Program-made: the position numbers and the translations under genes
DNA from: Dimargaris cristalligena
Taxonomy: Eukaryota; Kickxellomycota; Dimargaritomycetes; Dimargaritales; Dimargaritaceae
Length of the DNA: 64,000 bases
Reading direction: 5' to 3'
Assembly: GCA_027576995.1 (NCBI GenBank)
Contig: JANBQC010000065.1
Coordinates: 1-64,000 of the forward strand
Shown: piece by piece, positions 1 through 10,978 of the stretch
How the letters are laid out: each line of letters begins with the position of its first letter
How positions within the stretch are numbered: the first letter of the stretch is position 1
The notes under the pieces: model-generated
Database searches by the model: none
What the model was told of the DNA's origin: nothing
What the model saw: the letters and a program-made list of their open reading frames with translations, nothing else

Positions 1-790
1 TCGGGGAAAGTAATATTTTTACGGAAAAATTTTTCTTTCCCCTCTATTAACATAATGAGTTTTTTAAAACGAATTCTAATTATCCTACCACCCGCTAACC
101 CCCTCCCTCTTCTACCCAGGGTTGCCGAGGTGGTCCCCCACACAGTCAGTTTACACCTCGCAATCCCACCAGCCCATCCCAGGACGTCGTATGGCCAAGA
201 ACATCATAGATATCCAGAGGAGGGGGAGTGATATTTCCTGCGAAACAACACGGCCTGTCCACATGGATCTCCCCATTCGACTAATCAGAATTATTGGACT
301 ACCTTCCATATGGAATCATTACTACTGTTCAATGGCAGATGACTGGCCATGTGGTATGTTGGGATTTATCAGAAATGCGATACTAGTTTAATGAATATAA
401 ATATATAAAGGTATAAAACTGTGTCAATTTTAGTTTACATGGAACAGGGGTTGGGATAAATAAATCTGATGCTCAAAGAGAATCTTAATGCCCGAGGCAA
501 ACTGCAAATTGGTGAGTTAAGAGTCAGGCGGGTAAGGTCAAGCCCGCGCGTAGGCTCTCTCTCCGCATGAACGGGGTGTACAGTCTTACAAAGAAGAGCA
601 AATGTATGAGTATGTGTATGAGGGGAGGGTAGCAAACCATCAACCATTGTCATTAAAAACTAAGATTGGTCTAACAGCCATGTGGTAAAATAGTAATCGA
701 TGGGGCGGGTATGTGTATGTGTGTATACTATACATCGCTTGCAGAAGTTGATCCAGGTAAGTAAAACCACACTACCTCCTTCTATATGAA
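1..790. other. Left edge, no complete gene recognised
   Basis: A pyrimidine-rich tract ending in CCCAG at 115-119 looks like a splice acceptor. It is followed by short open stretches that could be the 3' end of a gene starting outside the window, but all three plus frames are plausible and none matches a family I know. From about 370 onward the DNA is AT-rich and looks like intergenic sequence and the 3' flank of the minus-strand gene that ends at 791. Confidence 0.3.
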
Positions 791-1507
791 TTACGAGGAA
801 GTGTGAGCGGGAACCTTGTGGCTAGTAACGGAGTCCTTCAGTGGCAACGAGTCAAGGTGGTGGGCAACCTTCTCCTCCGCCGCAGCAGGCGTACTATAAT
901 TAGGGGAGTACGAGCGACGACCCTCGGGGGAGTTGCTTGAACCCTGGGAGTTGTGACTGGTACCCACGATGGCGGCGGTTCCCAGCAGAGCGGCCAGGGT
1001 AATAAACTGGGCGTAGACACGAGCTTGGACCAGCTTATTCATGGTGGACATGTGCTTCTGGCGCATCAGGTAACCGAGGGAAATGCCCATACCGGAGGCC
1101 CAGGTGGTCCCGATAATACTCCACTGGTGGTCCTGGACAAAAGTCCGGGCGCGGGTCAACAGCGGCGCATCGGCCGTGGCGGCGGCGACCTGGTCGGCGG
1201 AGGGCGCGACAATGGGCTTCCCGGTGGCGTCAAACCGGGCGGTCAAAGGGGCTGGGGTTTTGGCGTGCTGGCTCTTTTCGTAGACCCGACCGGCCCGTTC
1301 GCTTTCGATCATAATAACGGAGGCGATGCCGGAAGTGAGCAAAAAGGCCTTGAAGGGCAAGGTCAGGCTGCGGAAAGGCATCCAGTAGCGATTGAGCAGG
1401 TAGGTGGTGGGGACGAACACGGCGGTACTGAGAATACCTCCACGGATGCCACCGTCGATATGGGCCTGGTAGGCCTCGTCTTCCTGCTCTTTGGTGAGGA
1501 TCTTCAT
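791..1507 (-). CDS. RCF2: Respiratory supercomplex factor 2-like HIG1-domain protein
   Basis: A 238-residue intronless frame starting MKILTKEQED. Residues about 17-65 hold two hydrophobic segments, and residues about 128-183 form a HIG1-like region with two more hydrophobic helices around the signature LVQARVYAQ. This layout (N-terminal hydrophobic pair, then C-terminal HIG1 hairpin) and the length match yeast Rcf2, about 224 residues. In that family the protein sits in the mitochondrial inner membrane, binds cytochrome c oxidase and supports supercomplex assembly and activity. The last 45 residues are hydrophilic and Ser/Pro-rich. The start is the first ATG of the frame. No bacterial-type presequence is visible, as expected for this family. 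A generic HIG1 protein (Rcf1) is the alternative but is shorter and lacks the N-terminal helix pair. Confidence 0.8.
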   Translation of the reverse strand: MKILTKEQEDEAYQAHIDGGIRGGILSTAVFVPTTYLLNRYWMPFRSLTLPFKAFLLTSGIASVIMIESERAGRVYEKSQHAKTPAPLTARFDATGKPIVAPSADQVAAATADAPLLTRARTFVQDHQWSIIGTTWASGMGISLGYLMRQKHMSTMNKLVQARVYAQFITLAALLGTAAIVGTSHNSQGSSNSPEGRRSYSPNYSTPAAAEEKVAHHLDSLPLKDSVTSHKVPAHTSS

Positions 1508-2745
1508 GGTGGCGAGAGGGAAAAAGGTGAGGGACTAAAAAGATTCTATGCGATTGGGTGGGGGGATAGACAGAGTGCTCTATAAATGATACAGTGGGGA
1601 ATAAATAATTGTTGAACAGGCGGTGTGGGCGGGGAAATATCACTCAATAGTAAAAATGGAATAAAATAATTGTGGAGTAAGGCAAAAAGGGAGGGCCGGA
1701 TTATGTGGGGGTTTTATAGGGGACGGCGCTTTCTCTTTAGGCAACCGCATATAATCATGAATGGGACGGCTTGCGTGGACGATGGTGGTGGTTGGTTACA
1801 CTATGACAACGAAACGAATGGGGGGCGCAGCACGCTCCCCCGTAGAAGTAGGATTCCCTATACTATAGGTCAGTGGAAACCGGAACAAACCGTCCGTCCC
1901 GCCCCGCCCCGCTATTGGCCCACGCCCAATAGCACCCGTGTTCCCTCATTTACTGGGCGGGTGAGTCCGGGATTGCCGTTGGGGCACAAGGTCCAGAGAA
2001 GGAGGTTGCTGTTGTTGGAGTGGGCCATCGTCGTCTTGCGGAGAATCCCCCCCCCAAACATATATTGGCGGCCATCTTACTTGATTTGGAAGTCGGGTAT
2101 TTTAAGGTTAAGGTAGGGGCCGCCGCTGGACTGTTTTTACTGGCAACCCAACTCCGAGCTGCAATGAATGAGTCTGGAGTAAGCTGTCAAATCTGCTGCG
2201 CACCCTCGGTCCGGCGGGGAACACTTTACTTCACCACCGTGCCGCGCCAATTAGATATCGTATCTTATATTGCCAATACCATCGCGGTGCGGCCAAATTA
2301 TAGATAAGAAACTAACTATCTCTTGTGCCCAAAAGAGTGATTTATATTAATAGAGCAATGACGTATAAAGCGAACGCCATCAAAATATAATAGATACATG
2401 TTGCGGTTGAACGGTTTGCGGGGCATACATGGTACGGTGGTGGGAAGTGGAGCGAACTACTACCACGCCCCCTCCTTCGAAAGAGGTGTAACCTAGAGCT
2501 CTGTAAATAGCACCCCCATGGTCGAGAAAGGGAAAATCTCTGAACTCAACGACCAAGCAAGTGAACACGCGAGAGAGGCCGGCCGGGCGCAGAATCCCAC
2601 CCGATTCCCCTTCCCTCTTTCGTCTCTAAGGGTTGGCTCAAGTCAGACTCATTCTTCTTTGAATTTATACTCAAATCAATTTACCTGAATTCCCCTCCGA
2701 GTCCCCTGATCCCCTCTCGTCCCGTACGCAACTGCATTCCCTACC
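1508..2745. other. Intergenic region between RCF2 and TRM13
   Basis: Divergent 1.2 kb spacer that should contain promoters for RCF2 (minus) and TRM13 (plus). Open frames at 1670-2307 overlap each other and have low-complexity composition with no family resemblance. A short pyrimidine-rich stretch with TCCCGTACG precedes the TRM13 start. No RNA gene is seen. Confidence 0.4.
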
Positions 2746-4922
2746 ATGGCGGATTCCCTTGCACCAACCACCTCCACTAGCCCGGCCCCTCAGCAGGCCA
2801 AGCGGGTCAAGATCGCCAAACCCAAACTAGGGAAGCCCGAGGGTCCCGGCCGGTGCCATTACTTTGTGGCCCGCAAAAACAAGTACTGTTCGCTAATCCC
2901 CAAGACCGACCAGTACTACTGCGGGGAACACGCCGTGTTCGTCACCTTCCCTGCAACAACCGCCCCCGGCGACAATGCTGCTGCCAGTAATGCAACCCCT
3001 GCTGACAGGTCCTCCGGCCAAGCGACGGCAAAGGAGGCCGATACCACCACCGCCGGCGCCCCCCTCACGGTACTACCGCAGCGGGTTCCCTGTCCCCTCG
3101 ACCCCTCCCACACCGTCAACCTCAAGGGCCTCGAACGCCACATGAAGTTCCGGTGCAACGCCCGGCCGCCCGAAACCACCCCGGCCTATTTCCGGGAAGA
3201 CTACAACGTCGCCGGGGTCCGCCACCCCGAGCCCACCGAGGGACCCGTGGTGGACCCCCGGTTGATGCATGAGCTGGGCGACTTGAGCTCCGTGTCGTTT
3301 GCTTACCGGAAGAAATCCAAACTCTACCACGACTTGATTCAGAACCAGCTAGGTCAGCGCGTTACTTTGCCGGCCAAAGCGGCGGCCGAAGCAGAAGCCG
3401 TAACAGCAATAGAAACAGAAGTAGTAGCAGTAGCAGGTGCCCTCCCCGCTACGCTGGACCAGGTACCACCAACACCGGCGGCGAATGCCACCGGACTCCC
3501 CCCATTCGCCAAACTGGACTGGTCAGAGCTATCTCAATTGGCCCAACGGGCCTCCGCCATCTACACCCGACAGGCCGATCAGTTCCGCGAGCGCCACCCC
3601 CTCCCTTCCTGCCCGAGCGGAACCTCTGATTCCTCTTCGACACCCCCCCTATTCCCCACCGAAATTTTGGACCACCCCGCACTCAACCAGCGGCGCCAGC
3701 AAAAAACCGCCGTCAAACACGTCGTTCAGCAGGCCTCCCTTCTCGGCCAGCTCGAAAAATTGGGTCTCCTTCGCCCAACCTACCAATTCGTCGAATTCGG
3801 GGCGGGCAAGGGGGAACTTTCCACGTTCGTCCAGACGGCCTTTAACCTGCCGACCGAATCAGCATCACCCGTCCCGGAGGTGGCGTACACCCTGGTGGAC
3901 CGCCGGAATTTCCGGAATAAATTCGACCGGGAAGTGGGCCATACGGTAAGGCGGATCCAGATTGATATCAAGGATTTGGATTTGGCCCGGGTGGACGGCA
4001 TGCTCGAAAAGCCCGTCGTGGCCTATTCCAAACACTTGTGCGGTGCGGCCACGGACATCACCTTGCGTTGTCTCGATCAGTTCATTGCAGATGGGTAAGT
4101 GTTTCGCGACTCGTCGGAAGATCTAGCCGAGTAATTATTTTTAAATATTTACTATGGTGTAGGACAAGGAGAACATAAGATGGGTGCTCTCCCGATATCA
4201 CGATGCTTCGTCAGACAATCCACTTTTACTGAATTTACTCCCCATGTTTTTTTTGTTCGTTTTCCACCTTTTCACAGAGGCCAAGTGGCCGGTATCGCCA
4301 TTGCCCTTTGCTGCCACCACTGCTGCAGTTACCCGCTGTACATGGATCAGGAGTACCTGGCGTCGAATGGAATTGATGCGGAGTTCTTTGCCCGGATCAC
4401 CAGTATGAGTAGTTGGGCCACTTGTGCGACCCGGACCGAAGACCCCGGTGTTGTTACCCCTCCGTCCCCCAATGGCCCTAAAAATACGCCAAGCGATGAT
4501 GTCACCCCTCCGGAGACTGCCGGGATGAGGTAAGTTGAGATTTTTTGATTCAATCAGGCCCGCTGGCTTCTAGACCGAGGTCAATGGCATTTTTTTTAAA
4601 AAAATATCGAAGCCTACTCTGCTCGATGATACTATTCTACTCCATTTTCCGTTTCTCTGATCTCTTCTAACCGCTTTCCTACCTGGTACATTCCCCTCCG
4701 ATTGCTCATTACACTCGCATCCACAGGAAGGGGAGCGACCCGGACTATATTGAGCCGGAGAAGCGCGAAGTAATCGGTCACCAGTGCAAACGGATCTACG
4801 ACTTTGGTCGAGTTCAATACCTCGAGCGTATGGGCTTTGATGTCCGACTGGTGTATTACGTGGAACCCAGTGCATCGTTGGAGAATCTCGCCCTGGTGGC
4901 CGTTCCCCGCACCCGTGAATAG
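2746..4922 (+). CDS. TRM13: tRNA:m4X(4) 2'-O-methyltransferase Trm13
   Basis: Three exons, 2746-4094, 4278-4529 and 4727-4922, give 598 residues; both introns are GTAAG...CAG and the phases join in frame. Domains: a CCCH zinc finger (Cys37, Cys48, Cys59, His62), then a U11-48K-type CHHC finger (Cys116, His122, His132, Cys137), then a Rossmann-like methyltransferase with SAM loop FGAGKGELS (about 350-358) and the family signature YSKHLCGAATD (about 425-435). Exon 2 carries IALCCHHCCSY and SWATCATR, exon 3 the basic EKREVIGHQCKRIYDFGR tail; all are typical of Trm13. The enzyme 2'-O-methylates position 4 of the acceptor stem of tRNA-His, tRNA-Gly and tRNA-Pro in yeast. Length is somewhat above the yeast protein because of Ala/Thr/Glu-rich linkers (about 70-105 and 210-260). 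An AATAAA at 5145-5150 is a candidate polyadenylation signal. Confidence 0.93.
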
Positions 4923-5942
4923 TAGCCGGTCCGACGAACCGTGCGATATCACGGCTGCTAACGACTTGGATTAAATGGCTGCCGCTGTATATCCAAAAAC
5001 TCTCCCACTCCATCTTTTTACTGTTGTCTTTATTTAAACTACCGGAAATAGGCTGAGCACTGGCTTTAGCACCCTCAGCTGTGCTATTCCTGGACTGTGA
5101 TGATGAGTGATTTTACCCCCTGATACCTTGGTGTAGATATGCGTAATAAAAAACCTTTTGAATGGCTATATATTTCTATTTCCAATTGGCACTCTACCCA
5201 CCTACCGGAAAACCTTCTTTCGGGCATGTGGTGGTGACGACTGGATTGATTGGATACTGCTGAACAACAGGGCAGCATAAGCGAATTAAAAGACTAGGCC
5301 ACCTATTGCCTAAGATTTCCTCCATACAAACCAATTCCATGCCAATGATTCGTAGCTAGCCAGTGGTTATGTATGGAATGTGTGATGTTTTGATGGGGAT
5401 TTTTTTTTCACGGTCGGGATAGAGTGTATCACCTCTGCCTCGGTTAATCAACTAAACTCTAGCGGAGTTACGAGGGGGGGAGGAGCAAGGGTATGCAGTG
5501 TGAGTTCCCCCCAGTGGCTTCGAGAAGGGCCCAGCGGGTCCGCAGTTTCGAAGGCATACACTGAGTGTATGCGCCCACCCCATAGTGTGGCATGACGAAC
5601 CCGGTATCTTCGACTATCCAACGCAAGACCTCTTAATAAAAGACTTGTATCCGCCAAGGTACTTTCTTCACCTGCTTGCCTTCTTCTATTAAACCGTCGT
5701 TCGAAGCTTCCCCGTCAATACGTTTGTCCCGCTTCGGAATACCTCGAAAACAAACTTGGTCGGTATATTTTTTACCGATCCCACTATTACAGCCTCCCAG
5801 CGACTCACCACTAGTTAGTTATCTGGTGCTGCAGTGCCCACTTCTCTCTCCCCTTCCTTCATTCCCCTCTACTCTACTCTATTATATTTACTTTGCTTTT
5901 TTCTTTGGGGTTTCATTCCCATCTTTCTCTATATTATAAAGT
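4923..5942. other. Intergenic region TRM13 to ZNF277-like gene
   Basis: Holds the TRM13 3' end and, from about 5640, a C/T-rich promoter ending in a poly-pyrimidine tract immediately before the next ATG. Minor open frames on both strands show no family resemblance. Confidence 0.4.
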
Positions 5943-8096
5943 ATGTCGGATTCCGAAGCCAAACCAACTCCACCCCCTGCCCGCCCCGCCGATCTCGGCC
6001 TCCGTCCCGCCGGACTGAACCCGGCCACTTCGGACTCGGCCCCGACTAAACAGCGCAATTTCACCGCCCCTGCCCCGCGCCTGTACGCCCAAGCGGCGGC
6101 TGCTCCCAACAAGCCGTCCGTCGCCCCTACCACTCTGGGCACCGGGCCTAGCAAGGCGGCTGCCCCCAGCGGTACTGGCCCCCGTCCTTCCCGCGGAGGC
6201 TACCGCGGTGGCCGTGGTGCTTCCACTGCCCCTTCTACGGCAACCACAACCGGTGGCCGGGGGGGAGCCCAGTCAGCGCGGGACAGCGGGAGTCGCCCGA
6301 CTTCCTCTGAAGTTACCGGTCGCCCCAAGTCGAGCACCCCCTGGACCCGCGGTGGTCGTTCAGCGGGACCGTCGTCCTCCGCCACCAAGCGGGAACCTAG
6401 TCAGGCCGCAGCTAACGGTGGGGGTAGTCTTCCCCGGGGTGGGCCCTCGAGGACCCGCGAGGGGGGTGCCACCTCGAACTATCCGGGGGCGGCTCGTCGT
6501 AAGGATGCTGAAGGCAAACCCTTGACCCATACCCATAACCACTACATCCCGCGGGCCGGCAAGCTCGAGTTGAAAAAGAAGGGTACCACTGACCCCCCCA
6601 AGTCCGCTACCGCTGACCAGGCGGACGGCGAGAACGACGCCGATGACGACGATGATGATGATGATGACGACGAGGAAGAAGATATCGAGGCCGTCTTCCC
6701 CCCCGTGTCCTTCCTGGTGCTGTGCCCGTTTAGCAACTGCCCCGACGATACGCTGCCTCTCACCCAACCCAGCCAGTTGACCAACCATTTGAACGACTGC
6801 CACGGGTTGGTGTTCAAGAATATCCAGCACATGGTATTTTCCCTACAAAAGTACCTCGATTCGTGGGCCGAGAAACTCCAGGCCGCCGAGGCCGATCCCG
6901 CCACCTTGCCCGCGGGCGTAGCGACCACCACCAGCACTACTACCGTCGTCACCGCCGGTTCGAACTACCTTATCGACGCCAGCCAATGTCCCGCCGACCT
7001 GGAGCTGCGCACCGACCTCCAAAAGGGTAAACTCAACGAGATTCTCCAAACGCAGGCCCGTGAGCGCCAGACCGACAGTCCCCAGTCCCGCAAGTGCCTC
7101 TTCTGCAAACAAATGTGTGAAAACCGCTACCGACTCTTCCGCCACATGTTCACGGAACACAACTTCAACATCGGTCTGCCCGACAACCTCGTCGACGTGA
7201 ACGAATTCCTCACCATCCTGGAAACGAAACTGGCCGAACTGCAGTGCCTCTACTGCGAGAAGACCTTCACCTCCGCGGCTGTTCTGCGTAAGCATATGCG
7301 CAAGAAGAAGCATTTCAAGATTAGCGCCCGTAACCGCCTGTATGACCGGTTCTACATTGTGAATTTCTTGGAACCTGGTAAGAACTGGGAGAATTTCGAG
7401 AATGAAGTATACGATAGTGAAGAGGAACGGCGTCCGTCGCGCGACCGGAAGCAACCCTCAGCCAACAACAATACCAACAACGATGACCTCTCCAACGGCA
7501 ACCAGACCGAAGGCGGCCACCTGAACGCCAACTTGAACGACGACGATGAAGATGGCGAAGGCTGGGGAGACTGGCAGGAAGACGATACTAGCCCCGAGAA
7601 CACCATGTGTTTGTTCGATAATACCGTGGCCGCGTCGCCCGCCGATGCCTGTGACCACATGCGTGAGGCCCACGGGTTTGACTTACCCGCGCTGCGCCGG
7701 GCCCGCGGTCTCGATTTCTACCAAACGATCCGTCTGATCAATTTCATTCGTCGCCAAACCGGCCGGGGCGTGTGCATGGCCTGCGACACCGAAGTGGCGG
7801 GCGCCGGTCCCGAAGGAAGCAGCGACTCGATAACTCCGTTAGCTAAGCATATGGCCGAGAACGGCTGTTTCACCAGTCTGCCGGCCGCTGACCACCCATT
7901 CTGGGAAGACGTGCAGTACTTGTTCCCGACGTACGAAAACGATCCCCTGTTGATGTGGTTCGATGACAGCTGGTCGGATGAGGAAGCAGAAGAGGCCGCG
8001 GCGGAAGTGGAAACGGAACCCAAAGAATACAAAGCTGTTCAGGCTGACGTGCCGCTGGAAAAGGTGATTGAGACCTTGGCCCAGGCGACTATTTAA
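5943..8096 (+). CDS. ZNF277-type C2H2 zinc-finger protein
   Basis: Single exon, 717 residues. Residues 1-230 are Pro/Gly/Arg-rich and include RGG-like patches (GGYRGGRG, about 83-90), suggesting RNA or ribosome contact. An acidic Asp/Glu run follows at about 231-250. The C-terminal half has the ZNF277 arrangement: a finger near 261 (CPFSNC...H), CLFC...H..H at about 385-406, CLYC...H..H at about 435-457, the linker YDRFYIVNFLEPGKNW, a degenerate finger at about 555-577, then LDFYQTIRLINFIRRQ, a last CxxC finger and YLFPTYENDPLL. Human ZNF277 interacts with ribosomal protein uS5 (RPS2), so a role in uS5 handling or biogenesis is inferred. The fourth finger reads CLFD instead of CxxC. Its function in fungi is not established; the family assignment is firm. 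Confidence 0.85.
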   Translation: MSDSEAKPTPPPARPADLGLRPAGLNPATSDSAPTKQRNFTAPAPRLYAQAAAAPNKPSVAPTTLGTGPSKAAAPSGTGPRPSRGGYRGGRGASTAPSTATTTGGRGGAQSARDSGSRPTSSEVTGRPKSSTPWTRGGRSAGPSSSATKREPSQAAANGGGSLPRGGPSRTREGGATSNYPGAARRKDAEGKPLTHTHNHYIPRAGKLELKKKGTTDPPKSATADQADGENDADDDDDDDDDDEEEDIEAVFPPVSFLVLCPFSNCPDDTLPLTQPSQLTNHLNDCHGLVFKNIQHMVFSLQKYLDSWAEKLQAAEADPATLPAGVATTTSTTTVVTAGSNYLIDASQCPADLELRTDLQKGKLNEILQTQARERQTDSPQSRKCLFCKQMCENRYRLFRHMFTEHNFNIGLPDNLVDVNEFLTILETKLAELQCLYCEKTFTSAAVLRKHMRKKKHFKISARNRLYDRFYIVNFLEPGKNWENFENEVYDSEEERRPSRDRKQPSANNNTNNDDLSNGNQTEGGHLNANLNDDDEDGEGWGDWQEDDTSPENTMCLFDNTVAASPADACDHMREAHGFDLPALRRARGLDFYQTIRLINFIRRQTGRGVCMACDTEVAGAGPEGSSDSITPLAKHMAENGCFTSLPAADHPFWEDVQYLFPTYENDPLLMWFDDSWSDEEAEEAAAEVETEPKEYKAVQADVPLEKVIETLAQATI

Positions 8097-9490
8097 GCTG
8101 GTATAATCCTCTACAATTTTACACCTGCTTAATAGGTTTGTTGGGCTTGTTTTTTTTAAAAAACAAAATCGTTATTTTGGTTGCTCTTTTCATTAGTTTT
8201 ATTTTTTCAAAAAATATACACCATTAATATACCTATCTATATATACATACGCATACACATACACTTACTGTCTTGTTTACATGGTCACATCGGCGGCTGG
8301 CATTTAAGTATCACATCCAACACCATTTGCTCTAGTTTTGTATTTACATGGGTAGTATAAATTGGCCTAGAGAATTCAAGTCGCTTCTAGCTTCGTATTT
8401 TATCCACTTCAAGTGTGGTTTCTATCGTGTTTCTCCATTTATAAAATACCATTAGTATATTATTAAACCCATATACAATGTGTATGTGCGTTTGTTTATA
8501 TCCCAAGCCATACCAGTGACTTCCAAAAATTGCCATTTCATACTATTGTTATTAAAAGATTCGCCAAATACACTCCCCCCTTCCCCATGTCTTCCTGTCA
8601 TATCGGTCTGGGGAACCATCATTTTACGATGGCCCGTTGTATTTGGCATAGCCCTATCTTAGATGCTGGTTATTAGTTATGAACTTCTTATTCATTTCCA
8701 ATGGCCCTGAATAGACAAGAAAAGATATGTAGTCACCCTTTTGCTTATTTACATGGACTAGTTGGGTAGTAAAAACAAATCTATATAAAAAGCCATTCAA
8801 AATGATTTAATTTTTTATAGTGTATTATGTATGGCAAACCAAAGGAGAGTCTGTCGGACGCTCTGCTATCTAGACCAGACCGGGTAATTAGCAAAGCATT
8901 GTGTTAAATAAACTAGCAGTCCACATGTACGTTTACCCTCCCGGGGCAGCGCAGCCGGCCCCCAATTGAACCGACGGTGGTGGCAATCAAATCATCCTAT
9001 TTCCGTATTACCAAACGGCTATGGAGGTTCGTGGTAGATGGCTCGGATTGAGTGGAGCCCATACACGTTTTTGGGGAGACGGGGGCATTAGACTGGACTG
9101 GATTGCCCTAAAAGAAGGTAAGGTAGGGTAAGGGTAAACGAAGGGAAATAAAACTCCGACCACCCCTCCCCGTGGCCACTCCCACCTACACCCGTTCCGA
9201 AGGTATGGCCTGCGAGTATAAGCTGGACGGAGGGGGGGACCCTCCTAATTAATATAGATGGAGCACAATACTATACCCCGAATTAATGACCGGTGGTGGT
9301 CTCCCTGCTTGTCTCTCTCGCTCTCCTTTATCTTTCTTAAGCAATTTAAGAGTGCCCGTCTTTTGGTTTTCAAATGATGCAGTGGCCCTTTGTATCAGCA
9401 GTACTTTATATCAAAATACCCATCCAGCAACGCAAACTCCTCCTAGTATAATGAAGCCCCCACCAGCTCACCTGGCTAATCTACCCATAT

Positions 9491-9517
9491 TGATTGATTG
9501 ATTGATTGATTGATTGA
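9491..9517. repeat. (TGAT)n microsatellite
   Basis: About six to seven copies of the tetranucleotide TGAT in tandem. A shorter copy of the same motif occurs near 12984-12996. Confidence 0.9.
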
Positions 9518-9743
9518 CGTCTCGTAGCAACCATAGCGTGCGCGGGCTGGTCAGACAGAAGCCCGCCCCGGTGAAAAAACGGCTGAATAGCTTCGGACAC
9601 TCTCCGCCTCCACAATCATACATGTAGCCGCCTTCCTGAACCAATAAGGTATTTATAGTCGACTGTATCTCCCCCTCCGCTTTACCATTATCGTATTTAG
9701 ACATCAAGACATTCTGCCCCTCCTCCAATCCCCCGTCACACAC

Positions 9744-9764
9744 ATATATATATATATATATATA
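9744..9764. promoter_or_regulatory. (AT)n run, probable TATA element of the small peptide gene
   Basis: A 21-base alternating AT tract lies about 75 bases before the ATG of the small secreted protein and is followed by a C/T-rich initiator-like stretch. Position and sequence suit a TATA element, but it may simply be a microsatellite. Confidence 0.4.
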
Positions 9765-9838
9765 GCTTCCACTCCAACATTACTTCCCTTCCACCCCACC
9801 CCCCTTCATATTTTTTCCATTCTCGCACCATTATAACC

Positions 9839-10063
9839 ATGAATAATTCCATCATCAGCATTACCATCATTGCGGTCCTCCTTACTATCGCAGGCAGTCA
9901 GCCGGCTGTGGCGGCCCCTGCCTTGACCAGGCGCTCCCCCATCGTTGGTAGCAAAACGCAGTTATTTAAAAATGCTTTAAAATACCCGGTTGACAAGGCA
10001 CGTCAGCTCGGTAGCAATGCCATTAAAAAGGGTAAAGCGCACCTTGGAGGTGGGCAAAAGTAA
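9839..10063 (+). CDS. Small secreted cationic peptide precursor
   Basis: A 74-residue frame with N-terminal signal peptide (hydrophobic core ISITIIAVLLTIAG, likely cleavage after AVA about residue 25) and a Kex2-like dibasic site RR at 31-32. The remaining 42 residues are strongly basic (eight Lys, one Arg, one Asp), Cys-free and could form amphipathic helices around FKNALKYPVDKARQLGSNAIKKGKAHLG, ending in a Gly-rich tail. I recognise no family. The shape is that of cationic host-defence or effector-type peptides, but that is inference only. It has a TATA-like run upstream and an AATAAA at 10278-10283 downstream, supporting an expressed gene. A chance frame cannot be ruled out. Confidence 0.55.
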   Translation: MNNSIISITIIAVLLTIAGSQPAVAAPALTRRSPIVGSKTQLFKNALKYPVDKARQLGSNAIKKGKAHLGGGQK

Positions 10064-10978
10064 ACCCTGCCGGGGGGGAGTCGCTGCCCCCACCTTCCTA
10101 CCCCGAAAGACCATAAAACTCTTCTCTCTCATCTTATTGCATCGACGGGGTGTTTCTCAGTACTTTCTCCCCCTCGTACTGGGCCATTTCGGGCACCCTC
10201 CCTCCGTCCATCCACACATACACACCCATCCCCTCTAGCACTATCATAGCCGGCCAATTTACCCCGAATGTTGGTTCAATAAATAAAAACTAGATCTGAG
10301 TAGTCACAGCTATTAATCAACGACTTATCCAAGTAGTTTCTATTATGTGGCACCCATGTAAAATAAGATTGGGGATGGGGGTGGACTGAACGATTAGTAT
10401 CAGCCAAAATGACCATTTAATAGCAATAGAGGCGTTGGCTAAAATACTTACTTGAGGCTTGGGTTATACCCATTACCAAAGCCTTAAGTAGTCTCACTAA
10501 GCTGGTCATCTCCGAAAAACGGGCTGGGGCTACCCCACACACCATTTTTAAAATATATCTGACCGCCTCCAGTCACTTTCATCGAGAGAGGAGGGTTTTA
10601 TAAGGAAAGTCGTGTTGTTCTCGACTATCCCCGACTGTAAAATCGGGCATTACTGCCAGAGGGGATCCATAAAATACAAAAAAAAGAGGGGGGGAGGGGA
10701 CCGCCCCCATTTAGGTTGGGTAAATGGGCGGGATTACACAGCCCCCCCCCCTCATTACCACGACTATTAAACGATCCAACCAGGTGGATCATAAGGCTGC
10801 AAATCGATAGGCGCTCCTCCCCTTCATCACCAGCCAAACCATAACCCGAAAGGGCATCATCAGGTATTATTATTATTCGCCTTCTTCGTAAAACGGACTC
10901 TAATACAACCAACGGCATTTTACGGCCAACGGTATTCTTAATATGTATTAAAAAGAAAGGATAATAGAGAGTAGGGAA
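10064..10978. other. Convergent intergenic region
   Basis: Lies between the plus-strand peptide gene and the minus-strand GPI-type gene. AATAAA at 10278-10283 suits termination of the former. G-runs and C-runs around 10685-10750 are compositional. No gene is supported. Confidence 0.4.

Larger units (their letters stand above)
8097..9838. other. Gene-poor AT-rich region
   Basis: The ZNF277-like 3' UTR is T-rich (T and A tracts at 8150-8210). After that I see no coding signal up to the secreted-peptide gene; short frames lack codon bias. A G-rich area at 9060-9240 and a CT-rich area at 9290-9440 are compositional only. Confidence 0.4.

Noticed and set aside
120..231. A confident 3' exon at the left edge
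   Set aside because: An acceptor-like CAG exists but no frame stands out and no family is matched.
953..1585. Plus-strand frame opposite RCF2
   Set aside because: Gly-rich antisense shadow of the HIG1-type gene.
1670..2307. Overlapping plus-strand frames
   Set aside because: No family resemblance, overlapping in different frames, and low complexity.
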